Of a stretch of 64,000 nucleotides of DNA, positions 40,499 through 46,982 are shown piece after piece (the stretch's first letter is position 1; every line of letters begins with the position of its first letter). The notes beneath the pieces were generated by a model, which was not told the origin of the DNA, did no database searches, and saw only the letters and a program-made list of their open reading frames with translations. This stretch comes from Synechococcus sp. M44_DOE_062 (GTDB lineage: Bacteria; Cyanobacteriota; Cyanobacteriia; Thermostichales; Thermostichaceae), in contig DVDX01000014.1 in assembly GCA_015295985.1 (NCBI GenBank), positions 62,001 to 126,000 on the forward strand, written 5' to 3'. Both the position numbers and the translations under genes were made by a program.

Positions 40499-41299
40499 CT
40501 AGAGATACCGCGTCATTTGCACTCGGAAGCGACCTTTTTTCGTTTCGGCTACCTCTTCAATTTGCAGCCGACCCCGACCTCGAATGGCAATCCAATCCTG
40601 AGGGCCAACGGTGTAGCTGGCTTGGGTAATGGGCTTCCAATTGACCCGCACTTCCCCCCGTTGGATTTCTTCCACCATCTTGCTGCGGGAGATGCCAAAC
40701 CCGGCTGAGGCTACTGCATCCAAGCGCAAAGAGGCTTCTACGCTGGTGATGGATTTGACACGAGGGGGTTGAATGTTCAACTGACTCAGGGGGATCCGGC
40801 CCACTTTGACGGGCACTGTACGCACCTGAGTTAGGTTTAGGGTGAGGTAGTCCACCATTTCGGGCACAACAATGGCCTGGGCACCTGAGTCCCCCAACAC
40901 GAGGATGTCTCCCACTTTCTCGCGGGCGATGCCGGACGACAACAGGGCTCCCAGAAAATCGCGGTGGGTGGCCGGGTCGAACAGAAAGTTGCCTTGAATC
41001 TGAATGGCGGCCAATGGGATCCCTTCTGGGTCACGCTCTGGATCCCGGACGTCTAGACCCACCTCAGAGCGAGCCAGGGCCAAGCGTTGGCGTTCTGCTT
41101 GAGGGTACCCTCCCCAAGCCCACACTTGCAGTTCGGTCAAGTTGCGCAGCCGAGCTTGCACCTCTGCTATTTCGGGTGGGGAAAGGAAGTCGCTCCAGAC
41201 CACTTGCCAGGTCTTGAGGGCTTGCTCTCCCAAATCCAAGACTCGTGCCAAGGTTTCTCGATACTCTGCCCCTTGCAACAAATCGGCTCTGGGTAGCAT
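40499..41299 (-). CDS. Photosystem II S4-domain protein
   Basis: 266 residues. The N-terminal two thirds is YlmH-like (AWGGYPQAERQRLALARSEV; ILVLGDSGAQAIVVPEMVDY), and residues 190-260 form an S4 RNA-binding domain (SLRLDAVASAGFGISRSKMV, VRVNWKPITQASYTVGPQDW, AIRGRGRLQIEEVAETKKGR). In cyanobacteria this protein was found with photosystem II, but RNA or ribosome binding is the domain's activity. Divergent from tRNA-His by 68 bp. Confidence 0.9.
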   Translation of the reverse strand: MLPRADLLQGAEYRETLARVLDLGEQALKTWQVVWSDFLSPPEIAEVQARLRNLTELQVWAWGGYPQAERQRLALARSEVGLDVRDPERDPEGIPLAAIQIQGNFLFDPATHRDFLGALLSSGIAREKVGDILVLGDSGAQAIVVPEMVDYLTLNLTQVRTVPVKVGRIPLSQLNIQPPRVKSITSVEASLRLDAVASAGFGISRSKMVEEIQRGEVRVNWKPITQASYTVGPQDWIAIRGRGRLQIEEVAETKKGRFRVQMTRYL

Positions 41300-41367
41300 T
41301 TTGGGGTGCTTCGACCTCTGTGGTTCAGTCCTGTTTTTCCCATGCTAAGCTAGATAGCCAGAATCAT

Positions 41368-41441
41368 GGCGGGCGTAGCCAAGCGGTTAAGGCAGAGGAT
41401 TGTGGATCCTCCATTCGTGGGTTCGAGTCCCATCGTCCGCC
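41368..41441 (+). tRNA. tRNA-His (GTG)
   Basis: Begins with the extra G-1 (41368) paired to C73 (41441), then acceptor GCGGGCG/CGTCCGC. The anticodon loop ATTGTGGA contains GTG. T-loop GGTTCGAGTCC is present. The tRNA is followed by an integrase remnant, so its 3-prime end may have served as an attachment site. Confidence 0.95.
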
Positions 41442-41509
41442 CTCAGGCAAAGCAAGCAAAACGCGCTCCAGAAGCGGCTTTAGCGTGACATCCCCAAAAA
41501 CACGATTGA

Positions 41510-41570
41510 GGAAAATCGTGGGAAATCGTGGAAAATCGAGGGAAATTTTTAGGCCAGGTATTAGGCCAGG
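41510..41570. repeat. Short tandem repeats between tRNA-His and the integrase remnant
   Basis: Three diverged units of GAAAATCGTGG (41510-41546) followed by two copies of TTAGGCCAGG (41549-41558 and 41561-41570). Such clusters can be integrase arm sites, but this is a guess. Confidence 0.4.
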
Positions 41571-41580
41571 AAATGCTGGC

Positions 41581-41889
41581 ATGGCCAGGCGACGCTCTAA
41601 GCAGCTATCCGAGGACAACTAGGAACTCCTGAGCCGAGTAGCTCAGGCCAACGGGCGGCTACGGGCTGGGAAAATCGGACTGGTGATCGAGGTTCGGGGA
41701 AACCGGTTCTATTTGAGGGGCACACTGCCGCCCAAGCCTGGCAGTCAGGCGCAACGGCCACACTATCAAAGGCTCGCAACGGGCATTTTGGCTAACCTAG
41801 GAAACCTGCCTTCAGTTGAAGGCCTGGCGCGGCGAGTGGCGGTGGAGAGGGAAGGTCAGTTTTATGGCTCGTATTTCAGGAAAACGTAG
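41581..41889 (+). pseudogene. Tyrosine integrase N-terminus broken by in-frame TAG
   Basis: Starting at ATG 41581 the frame reads MARRRSKQLSEDN, then TAG (41620-41622), then continues without a frameshift through ELLSRVAQANGRLRAGKIGL and EVRGNRFYLRGTLPPKPGS to a final stop at 41887-41889. The pattern N-G-R-L-x-G followed by I-x-x-x-G-N-R-x-x-L-R-G-T-L-P-P-K-P-G-S is the N-terminal arm-binding region of cyanobacterial phage-type integrases. The core-binding and catalytic domains are absent, so the gene is both interrupted and truncated. It lies 140 bp after tRNA-His, in the same direction. Confidence 0.7.
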
Positions 41890-41933
41890 CTAAGCTGAGA
41901 TGACAATCCTCTAGGTCAAACAGAATTGCTCCC

Positions 41934-42338
41934 TTAGTAGTATTTCTTCATGCGAGTTGGAACAACAACACTTTGAATTTCTACACCACGGATAGACTTT
42001 CCAATGATATCTGACATTACACTTGCTCCTTTTCCTTGAGCGGCGTAAAGTATAAAGCGGCGTACCCTGATTACATTACTTTGTGTAGTTCTCCCGGTAG
42101 CAATAAATCGCTCTAGAATCCCTTTTCTGACCAAAAGACCTATCTTCGTAGGCGGAAACTTTAATTTTTCTTCGTCAGAAGCTTCCCTGATTCCAGTTAT
42201 AGTTGCTATATCTCCTTTGTAAACCCCATCAGTGCCTAGAAAGAAATAGTTGGTGGGAATGGTAGTAGCACTACCGCTGTCACCGCTGGTACCCCAAGTT
42301 CGTTGCACAGTTGCTTTTAGCAGAATTAGCTTAGGCAT
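41934..42338 (-). CDS. Unknown 134-residue protein, orphan pair (downstream member)
   Basis: Product begins MPKLILLKATVQRTWGTSGD and ends KSIRGVEIQSVVVPTRMKKY(Y). It is soluble, basic, and shares the C-terminal pattern GK-xx-RGxEI-x-S-xx-(V/I)PxR with the neighbouring 95-residue product, so the two are likely paralogues. The DNA is visibly more AT-rich than the surrounding genes, suggesting transfer. It follows its partner by 11 bp on the same strand, within the stretch after the integrase remnant. I do not recognise the family; a phage or mobile-island origin is only inferred from position. Confidence 0.65.
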   Translation of the reverse strand: MPKLILLKATVQRTWGTSGDSGSATTIPTNYFFLGTDGVYKGDIATITGIREASDEEKLKFPPTKIGLLVRKGILERFIATGRTTQSNVIRVRRFILYAAQGKGASVMSDIIGKSIRGVEIQSVVVPTRMKKYY

Positions 42339-42349
42339 GGCTACTTCTG

Positions 42350-42637
42350 TTAAGCAGATAGACGAGCTCTGACTGGAATCTTTGCCGATGTAATTTCATT
42401 GCCCCTGTACTTTTTGCCTAGTAGTTGTACTATCGCTTCAGGTACTTTGTCAGCAACACACCATATCATCGCTGTTTTGCTAACGCCGTTTTTCTTATAG
42501 CTGATTCTTAGTCTCATCAGATATCCAGAATCCCAAAGAGATTTAGGCTCAAATGTAGGTTTATTTTCTACATAACCCTCGGTAAATCCGCAAGTAGAGG
42601 CAAAATTGCTTCCGTCGTTTGCATAGTGAGCAGGCAA
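42350..42637 (-). CDS. Unknown 95-residue protein, orphan pair (upstream member)
   Basis: Product begins MPAHYANDGSNFASTCGFTE, includes a basic middle (RLRISYKKNGVSKTAMIWCV), and ends GKKYRGNEITSAKIPVRARL. The last 20 residues match the end of the 134-residue product in the positions G-K, R-G-x-E-I, S and P-x-R. AT-rich DNA, same strand, 11 bp before the partner. A promoter-like TTGACA is at 42769-42774 on the minus strand without a clear -10. No function can be assigned. Confidence 0.6.
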   Translation of the reverse strand: MPAHYANDGSNFASTCGFTEGYVENKPTFEPKSLWDSGYLMRLRISYKKNGVSKTAMIWCVADKVPEAIVQLLGKKYRGNEITSAKIPVRARLSA

Positions 42638-42778
42638 GATTATGTTAACTTCTCCTAATCCTAGGAACTTTGGCCTTGAAGGGCCGGTACTTAACTGCTG
42701 TCATGGAGAGCTCCCGTTAATCTGTAATGACGCAGTAACTCCGTAAAGAGAGAGACACCAGCAGGATTTGTCAATAAG
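42638..42778. other. Spacer upstream of the orphan pair
   Basis: Includes the end of the island-like stretch. I looked for a second copy of the tRNA-His 3-prime end here and did not find one, so the far attachment site, if any, is lost or elsewhere. Confidence 0.35.
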
Positions 42779-44851
42779 TTAGCTGCAGCTCAAGACTAAG
42801 GTTCCCACCTCGTCGATGATACCCCTCCAACCCCCTTCTATCACCGCAGTTGCTTCCGGCATCTCGACAATTGCCGGCCCACGCAGTTGGAATCCCACAC
42901 CCATGCGCTGCCGATCGTAGACCGGCACCAGGCACATCTTGCCCCCAAACCAAGCCTCTCGCCGACCCTTGAAGGGATCCCCGGGCAAGGGGTGGGGTGC
43001 AGTCAAAGGCACAGTGGGTAGGGCCTGCACCGCCTGTAGACGCAACTGAATCACCTCCACTGTCTGGGCCGAATCCTGCCATCCGTAGCGTTGCTGGTGG
43101 GCCCGGTGAAATTGTTCTTCCAGGTGGGCAATCGGATCCGACAACCGCACTGGGATCCCCAACTCAAAAGACTGGCCGCGATAGCGCAAGTCCAAGCTGA
43201 AGTGCAGCGCCGGATCCTGTAGATCGGCTTGGGCCTGGCGGATCAGGGGTTCTGCCCATTGAGGCAGCAGGGATCCCCCTGAATCGGACACAAGCTGCTG
43301 CAGAGGTTGGAGGATGGCCCGCCGATAATCTCGCCGCAGATCCGCCAAAGCCATTCCCAGCGCCGAGAGCACCCCACAGGCAGCCGGGATCAAGATCTTG
43401 CGGATGCCCAGCTCTTCCGCCAGGGCACAGGCATGCATTGGGCCTGCCCCGCCAAAGGCCAACAGGGCAAAGTCGGCGGGATCCAAACCCCGCTCCACGC
43501 TGATCACCCGCAAGGCCCGCGACATAGCGACATTGGCCAAGGTGCGAATGCCAACGGCAGTTTCCTGCAAGCTCAAACCCAAGGAATCCGCCAGCGTGGC
43601 CACAGCCTGTTCCGCCAGCTCCCGCCGTAGCCGCACCGAGTCGCCCAGCCGCCCGCCATCCGGCAGGTACCCCAGCCAGAGGTTAGCATCGGTCACCGTT
43701 GGAGCCGTTCCCCCCCGACCGTAGCAGGCTGGCCCAGGGTTGGATCCGGCACTCTCTGGCCCCACCTGGAGCCCACCGCCGGGCAGCAAATGGGCCAGGG
43801 ATCCGCCACCGGCACTGACGGTGTGGATGTCAATTTGGGGCTGTTGCACGGGCAAGCCGCACACCACCGCTGCAGGAGTAACCTGGGGGATCCCATCTTG
43901 GACCAAGGCCACATCCGTGCTGGTTCCCCCCATATCGAAGCTGAGCAAGTGGGGGTAGCCACTCAGCCGACCCAGATAGGCCGCCCCGTAAACTCCGCCT
44001 GCCGGCCCTGAGAGCAAAGCCACCGAAGCATGGGCCGCCGCCTGAGGGATGGAGGTTACCCCGCCGGAAGATTGCATGATCAAGGGTTCGGGGATCCCTC
44101 GCTCCCGACATCCTTGGGCCAAGCGGTGCAGGTAGCCCGCCAGTGCCGGGCTGAGGTAGGCATCGATGGCGGTGGTGCTGAACCGCTCGTATTCCCGGAA
44201 CTCCGGCGCCACCTCGCAGGACAGGGAAAGGTGCAGATGGGGAAAAGCCTGTCGCAAGGCCGTTCCTAGCCGCTGTTCATGCTCCGGGTAGAGAAAAGAA
44301 AACAAAAACCCCACCCCAATAGCGCGGATCCCATCCCGCTGCACCCGTTCCCCCACCTCCTGCACCACCCGCCAGATTTCGGCATCGGTGAGCGGCTCCA
44401 ACACTCCGCCCGCGCTGCAGCGCTCCTTCACCTCCAGGCAATGGTGGCGGGGCACCACCGGCTCCGGTTTGGGCTGCGTTAGGTCATACAGAGAGGGGCG
44501 GTTTTGACGGGCAATGGCCAGCACATCTCGAAAGCCCGCCGTGGTTAGAAACAGGGTGGGGGATCCCTTGCGCTCCAGCAGCGCGTTGGTGGCCACTGTC
44601 ATGCCATGACAGAACAGGTCAACCCAGAGCTCTCCTTGGAGGGCTCCCAGTTTGTCCAGCGCCGCAAAGACTCCCTCCTCAGGGCTGGGGGTAGACAGCA
44701 CCTTCGCCGTCTGAATCTGGCCGTCGCGCAGGAGCACCAGATCGGTAAAGGTGCCCCCCACATCGATCCCCAGGCGGGCCAAGCCTCGGCTTGCTTCCGT
44801 CTGATCCAGATTGGCCGGATCGATGTTGCTACCCAACGCTGACGCGACCAT
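42779..44851 (-). CDS. Hydantoinase A / 5-oxoprolinase A-type ATPase (orphan)
   Basis: 690 residues. HyuA family: the ATPase-like start LARLGIDVGGTFTDLVLL, then CHGMTVATNALLERKG, LLSGPAGGVYGAAYL, SFDMGGTSTDVAL and ALLAFGGAGPMHACALAEEL. The family hydrolyses hydantoins or 5-oxoproline with ATP, together with HyuB. In most genomes hyuB is adjacent or fused; here the next gene is unrelated, so the partner is elsewhere or absent. Substrate not determinable. The C-terminus (AVIEGGWRGIIDEVGTLVLS) is complete. Confidence 0.88.
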   Translation of the reverse strand: MVASALGSNIDPANLDQTEASRGLARLGIDVGGTFTDLVLLRDGQIQTAKVLSTPSPEEGVFAALDKLGALQGELWVDLFCHGMTVATNALLERKGSPTLFLTTAGFRDVLAIARQNRPSLYDLTQPKPEPVVPRHHCLEVKERCSAGGVLEPLTDAEIWRVVQEVGERVQRDGIRAIGVGFLFSFLYPEHEQRLGTALRQAFPHLHLSLSCEVAPEFREYERFSTTAIDAYLSPALAGYLHRLAQGCRERGIPEPLIMQSSGGVTSIPQAAAHASVALLSGPAGGVYGAAYLGRLSGYPHLLSFDMGGTSTDVALVQDGIPQVTPAAVVCGLPVQQPQIDIHTVSAGGGSLAHLLPGGGLQVGPESAGSNPGPACYGRGGTAPTVTDANLWLGYLPDGGRLGDSVRLRRELAEQAVATLADSLGLSLQETAVGIRTLANVAMSRALRVISVERGLDPADFALLAFGGAGPMHACALAEELGIRKILIPAACGVLSALGMALADLRRDYRRAILQPLQQLVSDSGGSLLPQWAEPLIRQAQADLQDPALHFSLDLRYRGQSFELGIPVRLSDPIAHLEEQFHRAHQQRYGWQDSAQTVEVIQLRLQAVQALPTVPLTAPHPLPGDPFKGRREAWFGGKMCLVPVYDRQRMGVGFQLRGPAIVEMPEATAVIEGGWRGIIDEVGTLVLSCS

Positions 44852-45023
44852 GGTTTCTCTCGTGCATTTCCTACTGCCTTCTTCTGGGGCCAGCCCTCGG
44901 TCGGACTATGGCTGTGACGCCTGGCTTCTGGAGACGGCAGAGACGAGCTGACCGGCACCCTTCAGCCTAGCGAGTGTAGCTCAGCAACTTCCGTCCTTCT
45001 GGAGTTTGGAATAGCCATCCCCT
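44852..45023. other. Spacer between the DUF815 gene and hyuA
   Basis: 172 bp with no gene I can support and no obvious terminator. Confidence 0.4.
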
Positions 45024-46280
45024 CTAGATCGGACGTCCATCGCTGTTCTTCACTAGCCCTGCCCGAACGGCATCCAAGAACTGACGGGCGGTGCGACCGG
45101 AAAAGCCGTTTTGCTGTTGCGCCCAGATCAAAGCATGGCGGTGCAGGACATCCCAAGATTGGGTGAAACCCAGCCGCTGCGCCAGGTGTTCTACGGTTGC
45201 CAGGTAATCGCCTTGGGTGAAGGGAGTGAAGGTGAGGGTGAGGCCGAAGCGATCCCGCAGCGACAGCTTTTCCTGTACGGTATCCCAGGCGTGAACTTCT
45301 TGATCTTGGGGATTGGGTCGGTCGCCGAAAAACTCGCGGATGAGATGGCGGCGGTTGCTGGTGGCATAAAGACGCACGTTGAGGGGCGGCGCGACGAGAT
45401 CTCCCTCCAGGAGCACCTTGAGCTGCTTAAACTCGGTTTCCTCTGCCTCAAAGGAGAGATCGTCCACAAACAAGATAAAAGGCAACACCTGCGCCCGCAG
45501 CTCTGCCAAAATCTCCGGCAACTGAATCAAGTCTGTTCGTCGCAGCTCCAATAGGCGCAACCCCTGCGGGCCATAGCGGCGCAACAACGCCTTCACCAGA
45601 GAAGACTTGCCGGTGCCCCGCGCCCCGTAGAGCAACACATGCAAGGCCGGATCTCCCCGCAGCAGCGCTTCGGTGTTGGCCGCCAACTGCCGTTTCTGCC
45701 GTTCGTAGCCGTAAATCTCCTCCCAGTCAGGCAGATCGAGAGCGGGGATCCCCTGCAGCCCTGATGCCCCCCAGCGAAAGGCCCAGTAGCGAGCACAGAT
45801 TCCCACCCCTTCTCGGCGATAGTGGGCGATCAAGTCCTCTAGGCTCAGGCCCCAATCGGCAAAAGGGCGGGGATCCCAGCCGGAGCTGCTCTTGTTTTCA
45901 TCCGGCCAGGGGATCCCTAGGCCCAGCGCCTGCATTTGCTCCGCAATGGTCTCCTGACTATCCGCCAAGGTTTGCAGACAGCGGAGATCGTGGCGGGCCG
46001 CCTGTATCAGAGGTTCTGGGATCCCTTGGGGTCGCAGCGCCGCGCGGGAAAAGGGGTTATCTGCCCAGCCAATCTCCCGGATCAGCCACTCCCGCCAGCT
46101 CAAGCCCTGCCAGGCCAACTGCTCAAACCAGCGCCCGTAGGCTGCCCAGCAAGGCAAGGGATCCCCTGTCATCAACTGCTGGATCAGCTCCTGCCAGGCC
46201 AGGGTTAGCGGGTGGGTGCAGAGTTCCCGAAACACCAGCAGCTTGGCTGCCGCTTCCGTCGCTTCTTCCAAAGGGGTCAT
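45024..46280 (-). CDS. DUF815 AAA-type ATPase
   Basis: 418 residues from the ATG at 46280; an upstream in-frame start at 46361 adds 27 residues without similarity. The C-terminal half is DUF815: Walker A YGARGTGKSSLVKALL, Walker B FILFVDDLSFE, sensor VRLYATSNRRHLIREFF. The N-terminal half (TDGDPL-type helices, about 180 residues) is not recognisable. Family members are cytoplasmic ATPases of unknown role, common in cyanobacteria. Preceded by an IS-like remnant. Confidence 0.88.
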   Translation of the reverse strand: MTPLEEATEAAAKLLVFRELCTHPLTLAWQELIQQLMTGDPLPCWAAYGRWFEQLAWQGLSWREWLIREIGWADNPFSRAALRPQGIPEPLIQAARHDLRCLQTLADSQETIAEQMQALGLGIPWPDENKSSSGWDPRPFADWGLSLEDLIAHYRREGVGICARYWAFRWGASGLQGIPALDLPDWEEIYGYERQKRQLAANTEALLRGDPALHVLLYGARGTGKSSLVKALLRRYGPQGLRLLELRRTDLIQLPEILAELRAQVLPFILFVDDLSFEAEETEFKQLKVLLEGDLVAPPLNVRLYATSNRRHLIREFFGDRPNPQDQEVHAWDTVQEKLSLRDRFGLTLTFTPFTQGDYLATVEHLAQRLGFTQSWDVLHRHALIWAQQQNGFSGRTARQFLDAVRAGLVKNSDGRPI

Positions 46281-46319
46281 GCTTTGAGTTTTGCTCCTTG
46301 TGCTGCTCAGACTCCCATA

Positions 46320-46360
46320 CTCCCTTCTCCGCCTGGGAAAGAGGTTGGCGGTGAGGGTCA
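46320..46360. repeat. Intergenic repeat of CCCTTCTCC..GGTGAGGG type
   Basis: CTCCCTTCTCCGCCTGGGAA then AGAGGTTGGCGGTGAGGG. Related to the units at 7821 and 61525. Confidence 0.5.
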
Positions 46361-46445
46361 CACTGGGTAAAGCTGGAAGCTCCGTACTTTAGTACGGGGA
46401 GGAAAGCTCCTTTGGCAACTTCAGTTGCCTTGGGTTATTGTAATG

Positions 46446-46529
46446 ATGCGGACACCAGAAACGGTTGTTCAAGGCACTGGTAACGGTCGTTCGCGCCAGC
46501 GGCGCGGAGCGCGCTTGGGGGTGTCGTAA
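46446..46529 (+). pseudogene. TnpB (OrfB) C-terminal fragment
   Basis: In the plus frame this reads MRTPETVVQGTGNGRSRQRR then GARLGVS and stops. The E-x-x-x-Q-G-T-G-N-x-R-S-R-x-R-R-G-A-R-L-G-x-S ending is that of cyanobacterial TnpB proteins. No RuvC or zinc domain remains. It contains a copy of the 27-bp repeat (46489-46515). Confidence 0.55.
46489..46515. repeat. 27-bp dispersed repeat copy in the TnpB fragment
   Basis: GTTCGCGCCAGCGGCGCGGA then GCGCGCT. It suggests the repeat family may have spread with, or from, IS605-type ends. Confidence 0.55.
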
Positions 46530-46626
46530 ACCACCCCAGAGGTTAAGCCTACGGCTCGCTTCGCGAACGCGGTTGGCTTGCCAACTGCAGGGCTACTGAA
46601 AGCTCCCTGCTTTAGCTGGGAGTAGT

Positions 46627-46953
46627 TTACCTGGCATTGTCCCGACGGCCCAACTCGTAGAGGCCACCGCCGACGCAAGCGATTAGGCCACAGGAGACAG
46701 CCCAGCTTTTGCCCAAGGAGATCTCCGTCAAAGCCACCACCAAGCCTGCCGCCAGCAGAAAAGGAAGGGCGCTCAGCAAAGAGGCCAAAGCTCCACTGGG
46801 ATCCCACGGCAATTCCTTTTCCCAGCCTTCCTGCAGCTTATGATGCAGCGGCGAAAATCCCCACATTAGTCCCAAGCCCCACAGAGCTGTGGCCGCCCAC
46901 AGAGAGGGGCGAATCATCTCCCAGCTCCCCAGTTCAACCCCAACGGGATGCAC
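46627..46953 (-). CDS. Small membrane protein, unknown
   Basis: 108 residues; an internal ATG at 46917 (MIRPSLWAATALWGLGLMWG) is an alternative start. Three hydrophobic segments (ATALWGLGLMWGF; LLSALPFLLAAGLVVALTEI; WAVSCGLIACVGGGLYEL). The C-terminus GRRDNAR is next to the IS-like remnant, so the original 3-prime end may have been altered. No family recognised. Confidence 0.6.
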   Translation of the reverse strand: MHPVGVELGSWEMIRPSLWAATALWGLGLMWGFSPLHHKLQEGWEKELPWDPSGALASLLSALPFLLAAGLVVALTEISLGKSWAVSCGLIACVGGGLYELGRRDNAR

Positions 46954-46982
46954 CGGTCAACTCCTAACCCTGCCTTTCTAGG

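Larger units (their letters stand above)
46365..46622 (+). mobile_element. IS200/IS605-type remnant, right ends only
   Basis: Two hairpins of the kind found at the right end of IS200/IS605 elements lie at 46378-46404 (CCGTAC-TTTA-GTACGG within CTCC..GGGGAG) and 46590-46615 (CTCCCTGCTTTAGCTGGGAG). Between them is the last part of a TnpB gene. The left end and transposase body are gone. It abuts the stop codon of the membrane-protein gene at 46627. Confidence 0.6.

Noticed and set aside
41245-41622. 125-codon frame crossing tRNA-His
   Set aside because: It runs through the tRNA and only shares its last codons with the integrase remnant.
41450-42778. Toxin-antitoxin or abortive-infection pair
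   Set aside because: The two small proteins are paralogous in their C-termini and show no nuclease, kinase or DNA-binding motif, so I have no ground to call a toxin or antitoxin.
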